Source: Stutzerimonas stutzeri (lineage in GTDB: Bacteria; Pseudomonadota; Gammaproteobacteria; Pseudomonadales; Pseudomonadaceae). Taken from it: 64,000 nucleotides of DNA. The translations under genes and the position numbers were made by a program. Of this stretch, positions 40,065 to 50,519 are shown piece by piece. The notes under the pieces are model-generated. The model had not been told where the DNA came from. It did no database searches and saw only the letters and a list, made by a program, of their open reading frames with translations. The stretch is taken from positions 1-64,000 of the forward strand of contig NZ_JAAMQZ010000024.1 in assembly GCF_013522825.1 (NCBI RefSeq), in the 5' to 3' direction. Each line of letters starts with the position of its first letter. Position 1 is the first letter of the stretch.

Positions 40065-40280
40065 TCAGCCGACTGCGTTGAGTTCGTTCAGTCGATGAAG
40101 ACCGGCGGTGCCGGTCAGACCATCCCAGTTGTCGCCGCGACCCTCCCGCCAGCCGTTAATCCAGGCCTGGCGCACTTCGGGATGGTAGAAGGGGCACAGA
40201 TCGCGAGATTTGCCGTGTATGCCATGCTGATAACCGCGTAGAAATGCTCGTTCCATCGGATCACGCTTGAGTCTTCTCAT
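40065..40280 (-). CDS. rmf: ribosome modulation factor
   Basis: A 71-residue basic protein. MRRLKRDPMERAFLRGYQHG then SRDLCPF and RQAWINGWREGRGD is the RMF signature. In stationary phase it binds 70S ribosomes near the anti-Shine-Dalgarno region and promotes inactive 100S dimers. It is monocistronic, divergent from rlmKL, and next to pyrD as in other pseudomonads. Slightly longer C-terminus than the enteric protein. Confidence 0.95.
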   Translation of the reverse strand: MRRLKRDPMERAFLRGYQHGIHGKSRDLCPFYHPEVRQAWINGWREGRGDNWDGLTGTAGLHRLNELNAVG

Positions 40281-40598
40281 TGGGTATTGCCCTCAGTGGT
40301 TGACTGGTGTTCCTGTTGACCTCATGGCGAGGTCGGGCAGTTAGACTGCCATCGAAGTCCGCTGCCGGCGTGGCGGAGTTCTTCCGGCAGCATTGCGCTG
40401 CCGGACTGAGTCGAGTTCTAACCTAATGGGTCCAAAGCTGGAATGATCGTTTTGTCATAAGGAAGTAACCGAACCCTGATCTCCCCCATAAGGCGCGCCA
40501 ATCGTGGATTACACGAGGCTCGCCTCCGACGCCTGCCTGAGCCGGTGCAAAAAAGCTGCAGCCCGACTGTCAACGAATCGTATTTTTCTGGACCTACC
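40281..40598. other. divergent promoter region rmf / rlmKL
   Basis: A 318-base gap. It contains inverted repeats GACCTC...GAGGTC (about 40318-40334) and CTGCCGG...CCGGCAG (about 40363-40391), which may be operators or leader hairpins. No gene is seen. Confidence 0.4.
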
Positions 40599-42779
40599 AT
40601 GACCGACCGCCACGAACTTATTCTCACCTGCCCCAAGGGCCTCGAAGGCTTGTTGCTCGACGAAGCCATAGGCCTCGGGCTTGAAGAGGCTCGCGAGCAG
40701 ACCGCAGCCATTCGTGGCTTCGGCTCGATGGAGGTGGCGTATCGGCTATGCCTCTGGTCACGGCTCGCCAACCGTGTGCTGCTGGTGCTCGACCGCTTCG
40801 CCACTGAAAATGCCGAAACGCTCTATGACGGCGTTTACCAGATCGACTGGGCTGAGCATCTGGAGGCGACCGGCACGCTGGCGGTGGAGTTCAGTGGCCA
40901 TGGTTCGGGAATCGACAACACCCATTTCGGCGCGCTGAAGGTCAAGGACGCCATCGTCGATCGGCTGCGCACGTCTGCCGGTGAGCGGCCAGGTGTGGAC
41001 AAGTTGAACCCGGATTTGCGCGTGCACCTGCGCCTGGATCGTGGCCAGGCGGTGCTGTCACTGGATCTTTCCGGGCATAGCCTGCACCAGCGCGGTTATC
41101 GCCTGCAGCAGGGCGCCGCGCCGCTCAAGGAAAACCTCGCCGCCGCCGTGCTGATTCGTGCCGGCTGGCCGCGTATCGCGGCTGCCGGTGGCGCGCTGAC
41201 CGACCCCATGTGCGGCGTAGGCACCTTTCTTGTCGAGGGCGCGATGATGGCCGCCGATATCGCACCGAACCTGCGCCGTGAGCGCTGGGGCTTCAGCGCC
41301 TGGCTCGGACACGTGCCGGCGCTGTGGAACCGCCTGCATGACGAGGCGCAGGCGCGGGCCGAGGCGGGCATGGCCCGGCAGCCGCTGTGGATACGCGGTT
41401 ACGAGGCCGATCCGCGGCTGATCCAGCCGGCCAGGAACAATATCGAGCGAGCCGGGCTGGCCAACTGGATTCGTGTCTACCAGGGCGATGTGGCGACCTT
41501 CGAGCCACGCCCCGATCAGAACCAGAAAGGCCTGGTGATCTGCAATCCGCCCTATGGCGAGCGCCTGGGCGACGAAGCGAGTCTGGTCTACCTCTACCAG
41601 AACCTCGGTGAACGCCTGCGTCAGGCCTGTCTCGGCTGGGAGGCGGCGGTGCTGACCTCCGCGCCGGACCTAGGCAAGCGCATGGGCATTCGCAGCCACA
41701 AGCAGTACGCCTTCTGGAACGGCGCCTTGCCCTGCAAGCTGCTGCTGATCAAGGTCGAACTGGATCAGTTCGTCACCGGCCAGCGTGCGGCGCCCGCCGC
41801 CGGCACCGCCGATCCGCAACCAGTGGCGGAACTGGCGCGTCTCAGTGAAGGCGGGCAGATGTTCGCCAATCGCCTGCAGAAGAATCTCCGCCAGTTGGGC
41901 AAGTGGGCGCGCCGGGAAGGCATCCAGTGTTACCGCCTGTATGACGCCGACATGCCCGAATATGCCCTTGCCATCGACCTCTATGGTGATTGGGTGCATG
42001 TACAGGAATACGCGCCGCCACGCTCGATCGATCCGCAGAAGGCCCAGGAGCGTCTGTTCGATGCGTTGAGCGCGATTCCCCAGGCGCTGGGCATTTCCCG
42101 CGACAGAGTGGTGGTCAAGCGCCGCGAGCGTCAGAGCGGCACGCGCCAGTACGAGCGCCAGGCCAGTCAGGGCGAGTTTCTTGAAGTGAACGAGGGCGGC
42201 GTCAAGCTACTGGTGAACCTCACCGACTACCTGGACACGGGGCTGTTCCTCGATCACCGACCGTTGCGCCTGCGCATCCAGCGCGAAGCGAGCGGCAAGC
42301 GTTTTCTCAATCTCTATTGCTACACGGCGACGGCGACCGTGCATGCGGCCAAGGGCGGTGCGCGCAGCACCACCAGCGTCGATCTGTCGAAAACCTATCT
42401 GGACTGGGCGCGACGCAACCTGGCGCTGAACGGCCTGTCGGATCGGCAGCGTCTGGAACAAGCGGATGTGATGGCGTGGCTGGAGGAAGACCGTGGGGAA
42501 TATGACCTGATCTTCATCGATCCGCCGACCTTTTCCAACTCCAAGCGCATGGAAGGTGTGTTCGATGTTCAGCGTGATCATGTCGCCCTGCTGGATCTGG
42601 CCATGGCGCGCCTGGCAGCGGGCGGCACCCTGTATTTCTCCAACAACTTCCGCAAGTTCGTGCTCGATCCGGGGCTGAGCGAGCGTTATGCGGTGGAGGA
42701 AATCAGCAGCGCCACGCTGGATGAGGATTTCCGTCGCAACAGCAGGATCCATCGTGCCTGGAAGTTGCAGGCGCGCTGA
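40599..42779 (+). CDS. rlmL: bifunctional 23S rRNA methyltransferase RlmKL
   Basis: A 726-residue enzyme that makes m2G2445 (RlmL half) and m7G2069 (RlmK half) in 23S rRNA. The N-terminal THUMP domain is followed by the RlmL methylase with DPMCGVGTFLVEGAMMAADI and NPPYGERLG. The C-terminal RlmK half has FLNLYCYTATATVHAAKGGA and DLIFIDPPTFSNSK. The start at MTDRHELILTCPKG (40599) fits the family; a longer frame from 40545 has no support. The stop is immediately followed by a MITE-like element. Confidence 0.95.
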   Translation: MTDRHELILTCPKGLEGLLLDEAIGLGLEEAREQTAAIRGFGSMEVAYRLCLWSRLANRVLLVLDRFATENAETLYDGVYQIDWAEHLEATGTLAVEFSGHGSGIDNTHFGALKVKDAIVDRLRTSAGERPGVDKLNPDLRVHLRLDRGQAVLSLDLSGHSLHQRGYRLQQGAAPLKENLAAAVLIRAGWPRIAAAGGALTDPMCGVGTFLVEGAMMAADIAPNLRRERWGFSAWLGHVPALWNRLHDEAQARAEAGMARQPLWIRGYEADPRLIQPARNNIERAGLANWIRVYQGDVATFEPRPDQNQKGLVICNPPYGERLGDEASLVYLYQNLGERLRQACLGWEAAVLTSAPDLGKRMGIRSHKQYAFWNGALPCKLLLIKVELDQFVTGQRAAPAAGTADPQPVAELARLSEGGQMFANRLQKNLRQLGKWARREGIQCYRLYDADMPEYALAIDLYGDWVHVQEYAPPRSIDPQKAQERLFDALSAIPQALGISRDRVVVKRRERQSGTRQYERQASQGEFLEVNEGGVKLLVNLTDYLDTGLFLDHRPLRLRIQREASGKRFLNLYCYTATATVHAAKGGARSTTSVDLSKTYLDWARRNLALNGLSDRQRLEQADVMAWLEEDRGEYDLIFIDPPTFSNSKRMEGVFDVQRDHVALLDLAMARLAAGGTLYFSNNFRKFVLDPGLSERYAVEEISSATLDEDFRRNSRIHRAWKLQAR

Positions 42780-42780
42780 C

Positions 42781-42991
42781 GGGCACCTCTAAAAACTACC
42801 TGCGTTGCCATCGCTGCGTTGAAAACAGGCTCGTGCGCGAGTCCGATCAAAATGCTCATTTACAACTCGTAAACTGCGCTTTTCGCCTGTTTGATTCGCT
42901 GCGCTCACCCTACGGGCCAGCCTGCGGCTGTTACTCCCGTTGGTCGTTGCGCCTTGCGCTGGCTGCCTCGCCTACGTTTTTAGAAGTGCCC
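42781..42991. repeat. MITE-like element, full-length copy (211 bp)
   Basis: It begins GGGCACCTCTAAAAAC and ends GTTTTTAGAAGTGCCC, 16-base terminal inverted repeats that match at 15 of 16 positions. The interior has no coding capacity. It starts 1 base after the rlmKL stop. A 54-bp version with the same ends and the interior removed is at 59520-59573. Confidence 0.75.
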
Positions 42992-42996
42992 GGAAA

Positions 42997-43281
42997 TCAG
43001 GTGTACTTGGTGAAAATCTCGCGCACACGCGCCAGGGCTTCGGCAGTGTCCTGCTCGTTGTCATGCAGGGCCTCTTCGAGCAGGCAGGTGAGCAAAAGTC
43101 GATAGGTCTTGTCCAGCGCGCTGCGTGAGGCGGAGAACTGCTGGGCAATCGACTCGCAATCTTCGCCGCGCTTGATCATCGCCTGGATGCCACGAATCTG
43201 GCCTTCGATGCGCGCCAGTCGCCGGAGCATTGCCTGTTGCTGATCCTGCATATTGATCGGGGCGGGAGTGTCGTCTTTCAT
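42997..43281 (-). CDS. CsoR/RcnR/FrmR-family repressor
   Basis: A 94-residue all-helical repressor from ATG 43281, which has AAGGA 6 bases upstream. RRLARIEGQIRGIQAMIKRG then EDCESIAQQ is the DUF156 signature with the conserved first Cys (C42). The usual second-shell ligands differ: the His equivalent to FrmR H60 is Leu67, with Cys66 beside it, and the H64 position is Ala71. The sensed metal or electrophile is therefore unclear. It is divergent from a ZIP metal transporter, which it probably controls. An internal Met at residue 11 is an alternative start. Confidence 0.85.
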   Translation of the reverse strand: MKDDTPAPINMQDQQQAMLRRLARIEGQIRGIQAMIKRGEDCESIAQQFSASRSALDKTYRLLLTCLLEEALHDNEQDTAEALARVREIFTKYT

Positions 43282-43407
43282 TCGAGTCCTTGGGATCGAG
43301 GGTCCGCGATGCATCCTACCGGCGAGTGTTCCCACTGGCTACAGGGCAGCTGGGCAAGCCTGGGCAAAACTCAGCGAGCCGGTTAGGGTCGTAGCAATAG
43401 TTGTTCG

Positions 43408-43425
43408 TCGCGCTTCTGAGCGCGA
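43408..43425. promoter_or_regulatory. inverted repeat, candidate operator for the ZIP gene
   Basis: TCGCGCT, four bases, AGCGCGA: a perfect 7-bp palindrome 38 bases before the ZIP start and within the csoR-like/ZIP divergent region. It may be an operator or an mRNA leader hairpin; function is inference. Confidence 0.35.
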
Positions 43426-43462
43426 TGACAGCAACAGACCTCTCCCTTGCAAGGGCCGCATG

Positions 43463-44392
43463 ATGGCAAGTACTCAAAGTGCAACAGCTACGCTGCGCGC
43501 GGCATGGCTTGCCCATGCCCAGGCAAACCCGCTCATCGCGCTGGGGCTCGTTGGCACCCTGCTGGTCGTACTGATTCTGCTGGGGACGAGCGGTTACAGC
43601 GCCTTCGAGAACAACGAACAGAGCAATATTCGCTACGCCCTGCTGGGGGGGACTGCCGGTTTTGTGGCCACCTCGCTCGGTGCGCTGATGGCTATCGTGC
43701 TGCGTAATATTTCCGTGCGCACCCAGGACAGCATGCTGGGTTTCGCTGCAGGGATGATGCTTGCGGCCAGTTCCTTCTCGCTGATTCTTCCGGGGCTGGA
43801 GGCGGCCCGTGAGCTTTGGGGTAATGGCCCTGCCGCGGCGGCGACCGTGGTGGTGGGCCTGGGCTTCGGCGTATTGCTGATGCTCGGGCTGGATTATTTC
43901 ACCCCGCACGAACACGTGAGCGCCGGAGCCTTCGGGCCGGAGCATCGGCGCATAAGCCGGGTCTGGCTGTTCGTCTTCGCGATCATCCTGCACAACATTC
44001 CCGAGGGCATGGCGATCGGTGTGGGTTTCGCCGAAGGTGACATGAGCGTGGGCCTGCCGCTGGCCATGGCGATTGCCATTCAGGACATCCCCGAGGGGCT
44101 GGCCGTGGCGCTGGCGTTGCGTACCATCGGCGTTTCCGCCTGGCGAGCGGTGCTGATCGCCGCCGCCTCCGGATTGATGGAGCCGCTGGGTGCATTGGTC
44201 GGTCTGGGGATTTCCAGCGGGCTCGCCATCGCTTATCCGGTTAGTCTGGGGCTGGCCGCCGGGGCGATGATCTTCGTGGTGTCTCACGAGGTCATCCCGG
44301 AAACCCACCGCAACGGCCACCAGACCCCGGCAACCGTCGGGCTGATGGGCGGCTTTGCGGTGATGATGTTTCTGGATACAGCGCTGGGTTGA
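43463..44392 (+). CDS. ZIP-family divalent metal transporter (GufA-like)
   Basis: A 309-residue membrane protein with about eight helices. HNIPEGMAIGVGF and IQDIPEGLAVALAL are the two metal-site helices typical of ZIP proteins; the first His of the second helix is Gln-Asp, as in some GufA-type members. A His-containing loop (HEHVSAGAFGPEHRR) lies between helices 3 and 4. It likely moves Zn2+ or a similar ion across the inner membrane. AAGGG is 7 bases before ATG 43463. Divergent from the CsoR-type gene. Confidence 0.88.
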   Translation: MASTQSATATLRAAWLAHAQANPLIALGLVGTLLVVLILLGTSGYSAFENNEQSNIRYALLGGTAGFVATSLGALMAIVLRNISVRTQDSMLGFAAGMMLAASSFSLILPGLEAARELWGNGPAAAATVVVGLGFGVLLMLGLDYFTPHEHVSAGAFGPEHRRISRVWLFVFAIILHNIPEGMAIGVGFAEGDMSVGLPLAMAIAIQDIPEGLAVALALRTIGVSAWRAVLIAAASGLMEPLGALVGLGISSGLAIAYPVSLGLAAGAMIFVVSHEVIPETHRNGHQTPATVGLMGGFAVMMFLDTALG

Positions 44393-44394
44393 GG

Positions 44395-45132
44395 CTATTG
44401 TGGCTGGGTCTGCATGACCAGTTCGACGCGGCGATTGCTGGCGCGGCCCTGGTCGCTGGCGTTGTCGCCGAGCGGGCGGGTATCGGCGTAGCCGGTGGCG
44501 CTCATGCGTGCGGCCTCGATGCCGGTCAGTTGCAGGTAGCGCACCACGCTGCTGGCGCGGCTGGCCGAGAGTTCCCAGTTGGAAGGGAATCGCTCGGTCT
44601 GGATCGGCAGGTTGTCGGTATGGCCCTCGACGAGAATTCGATGCCTGCCCGCTGCCAGTGTCGGGATCAGGCGATCGATCACGTCAAGCCCGGCGTTTTC
44701 CAGCTCGGCCTGGCCGGAGTTGAAAAGGATCTCGCTGTTGATACGAAAGCTGATGCTGCCCTCATTGACGATCACTTCGATGTCTTCTCCCAGATCCATG
44801 GCCAGCGCCTGCTGGCCAGTCGTATCTGTCGGCGCGTCGGCAGGAGCTTCGGTTGGCGGTGCGGCAATGATCGGGGCGATGGGCAGGGGCGAACCCGGCA
44901 GTTGCAGCGGGTCGCCGCCCGTGATCGGGGCGGCGAATACGGGTTCGGCTGGTGTGTCGGAATAGCCCTCACTATCGGCCTTGCCCGCGAGGGTGAGCAA
45001 GATGACCATCATCACCAGCAGCAGGGTGAGCATGTCGAGGTAGGTCAGCAGCCAGGCGTCCTGTTCCTCTTCCTGGCGCGGCTCGATATGCCATTTGGCG
45101 AAGCGACCACCAGGTGCTGATTGCCCATTCAT
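44395..45132 (-). CDS. MotB/OmpA-type stator protein
   Basis: A 245-residue protein with one N-terminal membrane helix carrying the conserved channel aspartate (D33 in WLLTYLDMLTLLLVMMVILL). A Pro/Ala-rich linker follows, then an OmpA peptidoglycan-binding domain with VEGHTDNLPI, SASRASSVVRYL and RASNRRVEL. With the MotA-like gene 1 base upstream it forms a stator-type ion channel pair. There are no other flagellar genes here, so it may be an extra stator or serve another envelope process. Confidence 0.85.
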   Translation of the reverse strand: MNGQSAPGGRFAKWHIEPRQEEEQDAWLLTYLDMLTLLLVMMVILLTLAGKADSEGYSDTPAEPVFAAPITGGDPLQLPGSPLPIAPIIAAPPTEAPADAPTDTTGQQALAMDLGEDIEVIVNEGSISFRINSEILFNSGQAELENAGLDVIDRLIPTLAAGRHRILVEGHTDNLPIQTERFPSNWELSASRASSVVRYLQLTGIEAARMSATGYADTRPLGDNASDQGRASNRRVELVMQTQPQ

Positions 45133-45133
45133 C

Positions 45134-45943
45134 TCAGGCGTCCTGCTGCCTGGCGCGCTTCACGGCGTTGCCGTTTTCGCGAATATCGTCGTCGTGATGG
45201 GCGATGAATGATTTCAGCGTCTCGCGCATGTAGGCCGGGCTGCGGCGGTTGCACATCATTGAGATGCCCTGCATCACCAGATTCATCAGGGCGACGCGCT
45301 GTTCGGTGCGGCGTTCGAGCTTCACCGCCACCGGCTTGAGCAGCAGGTTGGCCAGCAGGATGCCATAGAAGGTGGTCATCAGCGCCACGGCGAGGCTGCG
45401 ACCGATCTGCTCCATGTCGCCGCTGCCGAGCATGAACATCAGGTTGATCAGCCCGACCAGGGTGCCGATCATGCCGAACGCGGGCGCATAGCTGGCCATG
45501 GCGCGAAACAGTTGCGCCTCGGCATTTTCCCGTGCACGCAGGCGAGCGATGCGCCACTGCAGCACGTCGATGATGTCCTCTTCAGGCGTGTTGTCGATCA
45601 CCAGTTGCACGCCGGTGCGCAGAAAGGGATTGCTGACCTTTTCCACCGCGCGTTCGACCGCAGGCAGGTCGCCGCTGATCCACAGTCGGGAAATCTGCAC
45701 CAGCTCTTCGAGATCCTGGTGGGTATACAGGCGCTCGTTGCGCATCACCGTCCAGATCAGCCCGAACACCCGCATGACTTCCCGTAGCGGATAGCTGATG
45801 AAGGTTGCAGCCAGGGTACCGACCACGACGATACCGAGGCTGGGCAGGTCGATGAACAGTGACGGATCTTCCGCCGCGAACAGCATCACGACAGCCAGCA
45901 GGCCGATGCTCGCGACCATGCCGATCAGGGTTGAGGGATTCAT
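45134..45943 (-). CDS. MotA/PomA-type stator protein
   Basis: A 269-residue protein from ATG 45943 (MNPSTLIGMVASIGL). It has four hydrophobic helices; ASYAPAFGMIGTLVGLINLM and RSLAVALMTTFYGILLANLL are the conserved TM3 and TM4 of MotA/PomA, and RENAEAQLFRAM lies in the cytoplasmic loop that contacts the flagellar rotor. The gene pair order MotA then MotB is standard. Sodium or proton use cannot be told from sequence alone. Confidence 0.87.
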   Translation of the reverse strand: MNPSTLIGMVASIGLLAVVMLFAAEDPSLFIDLPSLGIVVVGTLAATFISYPLREVMRVFGLIWTVMRNERLYTHQDLEELVQISRLWISGDLPAVERAVEKVSNPFLRTGVQLVIDNTPEEDIIDVLQWRIARLRARENAEAQLFRAMASYAPAFGMIGTLVGLINLMFMLGSGDMEQIGRSLAVALMTTFYGILLANLLLKPVAVKLERRTEQRVALMNLVMQGISMMCNRRSPAYMRETLKSFIAHHDDDIRENGNAVKRARQQDA

Positions 45944-46034
45944 CGAAGCTCCGAACAGGGCAGGGCGAGGAACACGGCATGATAGCACCGTGCTAGTTGG
46001 CCCTGCAGCTCGGTGGGTAGAGCCCGATCTTGCC

Positions 46035-47331
<1,297 letters not shown>

Positions 47332-47359
47332 TTGTAAGTTGGGATCAAGCCGGTACAAT
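47332..47359 (+). promoter_or_regulatory. sigma-70-type promoter for 4.5S RNA
   Basis: TTGTAA (47332-47337), a 16-base spacer and TACAAT (47354-47359) lie about 25 bases before the start of the predicted RNA. The boxes are close to consensus, as expected for a strongly expressed stable RNA. Confidence 0.55.
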
Positions 47360-47383
47360 GGCGCCGCTCGCCGCCAGGTGGGC

Positions 47384-47514
47384 TTTGTTATGGTGGGCCC
47401 TGCCGGTCCCCTCGCAACGATCAGCCGTGAACCCGGTCAGGCCCGGAAGGGAGCAGCCGCAGCGGTGACATTGTGTGCCGGGGTGTGGCTGGTAGGGTTC
47501 ACCTCCATAACGAA
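47384..47514 (+). ncRNA. ffs: 4.5S signal recognition particle RNA
   Basis: The region contains the invariant SRP domain IV pieces GGTCAGGCCCGGAAGGGAGC and AGCAGCC. The outer arms GTTATGG (47387-47393) and CCATAAC (47505-47511) pair, closing a long hairpin. It binds Ffh and targets nascent membrane proteins to FtsY. Ends are set by the outer stem and may differ by several bases from the mature RNA. Confidence 0.93.
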
Positions 47515-47697
47515 TCGTCATCCCCCTCGCAAGACCTTGCGGATTCAACCCGCTCCTCAAGCAGCACGTTGCTGAACAGCTGCCACGAAAACAATCGCAT
47601 CGCTTCAAGATCATCCCATTGGGTGAGCCTGTATTCTTCTTTCTTCAGCATGCGGGGCTGGTGCAAGCCTTCCTGAATTTTTGCAGGAGCAATCGAT

Positions 47698-48837
47698 TTG
47701 TCCGTCAAGGCGAATTGGGACATTTTCTGCGTCGTGGTGGACAACTACGGCGATATCGGCGTGACTTGGCGTCTGGCTCGGCAACTGGTGGCCGAGCATG
47801 GTCAGCAGGTACGTCTGTGGATCGATGACCTGCAGACTTTTGTCCGACTGCAGCCCGGCGCCAGCGCCACGGCCAGCCAGCAGTGGCATGAAGGCGTCGA
47901 GATCCGCCACTGGTCGCCCCAATGGCCGGACGCCGAACCCGCCGATGTGGTGATCGAAGCCTTTGCCTGCAACCTGCCGGATGACTACATCGCGGCCATG
48001 GCCGCCAGCCAGCGGCGCATCCTCTGGCTCAATCTCGAATACCTGAGCGCCGAAGACTGGGTGGTGGGTTGCCATGCGCTGCCTTCGATGCAGTCCGAAG
48101 GCCTGCAGAAGTATTTCTTCTTCCCCGGCTTCGAGCAGGGCACTGGCGGGTTGATCCGCGAGGGTGACCTGATTGCCCGGCGTGAGGCGTTCCAGAATGA
48201 TCCGCTGCTGTGCGAAGCCTTTTTGCAGAGCTTCGATCTCAATGTGCAGCCCGGCACGACGCTGCTATCGCTGTTCGCCTACGAGAACCCGGCCATTGCT
48301 GGCTGGCTCGATGCCCTGGCGGCTCAGGCACGACCGTCGCAGTTGCTGGTGCCGGAAGGGCGCGTGCTTGGGGACGTGGCGCGCTGGCTGGAGCTTGAGC
48401 AGCTGCGCGCAGGTGATCGGCATCAGCGCGGCAACCTGCAGATCGCAGTGCTGCCCTTCATGACCCAGCACCAGTACGACATGCTGCTGTGGTGCTGTGA
48501 TTTCAATGCGGTACGTGGAGAGGAATCCTTTATCCGCGCGCAATGGGCCGGGCGGCCACTGGTCTGGCATATCTATCCCCAGGAAGAGGATGCCCATTGG
48601 GACAAGCTCAATGCTTTCCTAGCGCTCTATCTGCGCGACCTGTCGCCTGCTGCCAGTGCCGCGCTACGCGGCTTCTGGAGTGCCTGGAACAGTGGCGAAG
48701 GCAGTGGCGAAGCCTGGTCGGCGATGCTCGAACATGAGGTGGAGCTGAAGGCTCATGCCGAGCGCTGGACTCACAAACAGGTCGCCAATGGCGATCTGGC
48801 CGGAAAGCTGGTCTTTTTTTACGCGGATTGGCTATGA
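47698..48837 (+). CDS. earP: EF-P arginine rhamnosyltransferase EarP
   Basis: A 379-residue GT-B glycosyltransferase that moves rhamnose from dTDP-rhamnose to Arg32 of EF-P. The N-terminal WDIFCVVVDNYGDIGVTWRL has both functional aspartates (D15 and D19), and RGEESFIRAQWAGRP near residue 270 holds the nucleotide-sugar-binding Glu. The start is a TTG at 47698 with AGGAG 8 bases upstream; there is no in-frame ATG near it, and this position matches the family N-terminus. It is directly upstream of efp, its substrate. Confidence 0.95.
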   Translation: MSVKANWDIFCVVVDNYGDIGVTWRLARQLVAEHGQQVRLWIDDLQTFVRLQPGASATASQQWHEGVEIRHWSPQWPDAEPADVVIEAFACNLPDDYIAAMAASQRRILWLNLEYLSAEDWVVGCHALPSMQSEGLQKYFFFPGFEQGTGGLIREGDLIARREAFQNDPLLCEAFLQSFDLNVQPGTTLLSLFAYENPAIAGWLDALAAQARPSQLLVPEGRVLGDVARWLELEQLRAGDRHQRGNLQIAVLPFMTQHQYDMLLWCCDFNAVRGEESFIRAQWAGRPLVWHIYPQEEDAHWDKLNAFLALYLRDLSPAASAALRGFWSAWNSGEGSGEAWSAMLEHEVELKAHAERWTHKQVANGDLAGKLVFFYADWL

Positions 48838-48880
48838 TACGCGGCCTGTTTTTTGTCTCTAATCCCATTCGGACATTCGT

Positions 48881-49447
48881 ATGAAAACCGCACAAGAATT
48901 TCGTGCCGGCCAAGTGGCCGTGATCAACGGCGCACCCTGGATTATCCAGAAAGCCGAATTCAACAAGTCCGGCCGCAACAGTGCCGTAGTCAAGATGAAG
49001 CTGAAGAACCTGCTCAATGGTTCTGCTACCGAAACTGTCTACAAAGCCGACGACAAGCTTGAGCCGGTCATTCTCGAGCGCAAGGAAGTGACCTACTCCT
49101 ACTTCGCCGATCCGCTGTATGTGTTCATGGACGCCGAGTTCAACCAGTACGAAATCGAAAAGGATGACCTCGAAGGCGTCATGACCTTTATCGAAGACGG
49201 CATGAGCGACGTCTGCGAAGCCACCTTCTACAACGACAAGGTGATCTCGGTTGAACTGCCGACCACCATCGTTCGCGAAATCGTCTACACCGAGCCGTCC
49301 GTACGTGGCGACACTTCCGGTAAGGTCATGAAGACCGCTCGCCTGAAGAGCGGTGCAGAGCTGCAGGTTTCCGCTTTCTGCGAAATCGGCGACTCGATCG
49401 AGATCGATACCCGCACCGGCGAATACAAGTCCCGCATCAAGGCCTGA
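48881..49447 (+). CDS. efp: translation elongation factor P
   Basis: A 188-residue, three-domain factor that rescues ribosomes stalled at polyproline. The tip of domain I reads KSGRNSAVV with Arg32, the residue that EarP rhamnosylates in the pseudomonad-type pathway; the lysine-modifying pathway is thus not used. C-terminal [20 protein letters not shown] is typical. It starts 43 bases after earP; a TATGAT overlapping the earP stop (48833-48838) may be an own -10 box. Confidence 0.97.
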   Translation: MKTAQEFRAGQVAVINGAPWIIQKAEFNKSGRNSAVVKMKLKNLLNGSATETVYKADDKLEPVILERKEVTYSYFADPLYVFMDAEFNQYEIEKDDLEGVMTFIEDGMSDVCEATFYNDKVISVELPTTIVREIVYTEPSVRGDTSGKVMKTARLKSGAELQVSAFCEIGDSIEIDTRTGEYKSRIKA

Positions 49448-49488
49448 TCGCCTCAGCAGGGCTGAAGAAACTTCGGAGCGTGGGTTGT

Positions 49489-49592
49489 TGTAGGTCGAAT
49501 TAGCCGAAGGCGTAATCCGACGCTCTGAAGGCGTAATCCGACAATCCGAAGACACAACGGCTGTCGGGTCGCTGAAGCGTGACCCGACCCAC
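49489..49592. repeat. palindromic repeats after efp
   Basis: GTCGAATTA...TAATCCGAC (49494-49521), a further GTAATCCGAC unit, and GTCGGGTC...GACCCGAC (49563-49588). Same family as 37444-37527 after gdhB. The last hairpin could terminate efp. The remaining 49593-49723 shows nothing else. Confidence 0.65.
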
Positions 49593-49723
49593 CAGCCGAA
49601 GATGAGTTGAAAACAATGCCTGTATCGACCGATACGGGCATTGTCGTTTATGGCAATCTCTGCGGCTTTCTTCAGCGTGGCTGCCGGGCGCCCGGCAGCG
49701 ATCCAGAATCCTTTCGGACCGAT

Positions 49724-50401
49724 ATGAGCATGCGTGACTACAAATGGCTGCATGAGTACTGCCTCAACCGTTTTGGCTCGGCGGCTGCGCTGGAGAGCCT
49801 GTTGCCGCAGCCCCGCAGTGCCGATGAACTGCGAGCGATTCCCGATGACCGCTACCTTTCGCTGCTTGCCCTGCGGATCTTCCGCGCGGGCCTGAAGCAC
49901 AGTCTGGTGGACGCCAAGTGGCCGGCTTTCGAGCAGGCTTTCTTTGGTTTCGACCCGGAAAAAGTGGTGCTGATGGGCGGCGAGCATATCGAGCGAATGA
50001 TGCAGAACACGCAACTGATCCGGCATCTGGGCAAGCTCAGGAGCGTGCCGCGCAATGCTCAGTTCGTACTGGATGTGGCGAAGGAGAAGGGCGGGTTCGG
50101 CCATCTGCTTGCCGATTGGCCGGTGGAGGATATCGTCGGCCTCTGGCGCTACCTGGCCAAACACGGCTCCCAGCTTGGTGGCCTGTCCGCGCCGGCATTC
50201 CTGCGCATGGCCGGCAAGGACACCTTCATCCCCAGCAACGACGGTGTCGTCGCGCTCAAGGCCCAGGGGATCGTCGATCGGGCGCCGAGCAGTCAGCGCG
50301 ATCAGGCTGCGGTACAGGCCGCCTTCAATCAGTGGAGAGCGGAAAGCGGTCGGCCCTTGTGCCAGCTGTCGGCCATGCTGGCGTTCACGGTCAATCATTA
50401 G
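49724..50401 (+). CDS. DNA-3-methyladenine glycosylase I-like protein
   Basis: A 225-residue protein beginning MSMRDYKWLHEYCLNRFGSA. It resembles proteins annotated as DNA-3-methyladenine glycosylase I in Pseudomonas, an HhH-fold family that removes alkylated adenine from DNA. Supporting pieces are LSLLALRIFRAGLKHSLVDA and the GLSAPAFLRMAGKDTFIPSN region. It lacks the zinc-site Cys/His set of true Tag, so it is a divergent member and its activity is uncertain. The longer frame from 49607 has no support. Confidence 0.65.
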   Translation: MSMRDYKWLHEYCLNRFGSAAALESLLPQPRSADELRAIPDDRYLSLLALRIFRAGLKHSLVDAKWPAFEQAFFGFDPEKVVLMGGEHIERMMQNTQLIRHLGKLRSVPRNAQFVLDVAKEKGGFGHLLADWPVEDIVGLWRYLAKHGSQLGGLSAPAFLRMAGKDTFIPSNDGVVALKAQGIVDRAPSSQRDQAAVQAAFNQWRAESGRPLCQLSAMLAFTVNH

Positions 50402-50519
50402 GCCGGCGCACCAGACGTTTCGTCGCGGCCAGTCCGTCACATTTCCTGCGATTGAATTTGCTCATCGGCCTCATAAAAGGCATAGTTGCGCCCACTTTTT
50501 TGACTTCCCGTGTTCAGTC

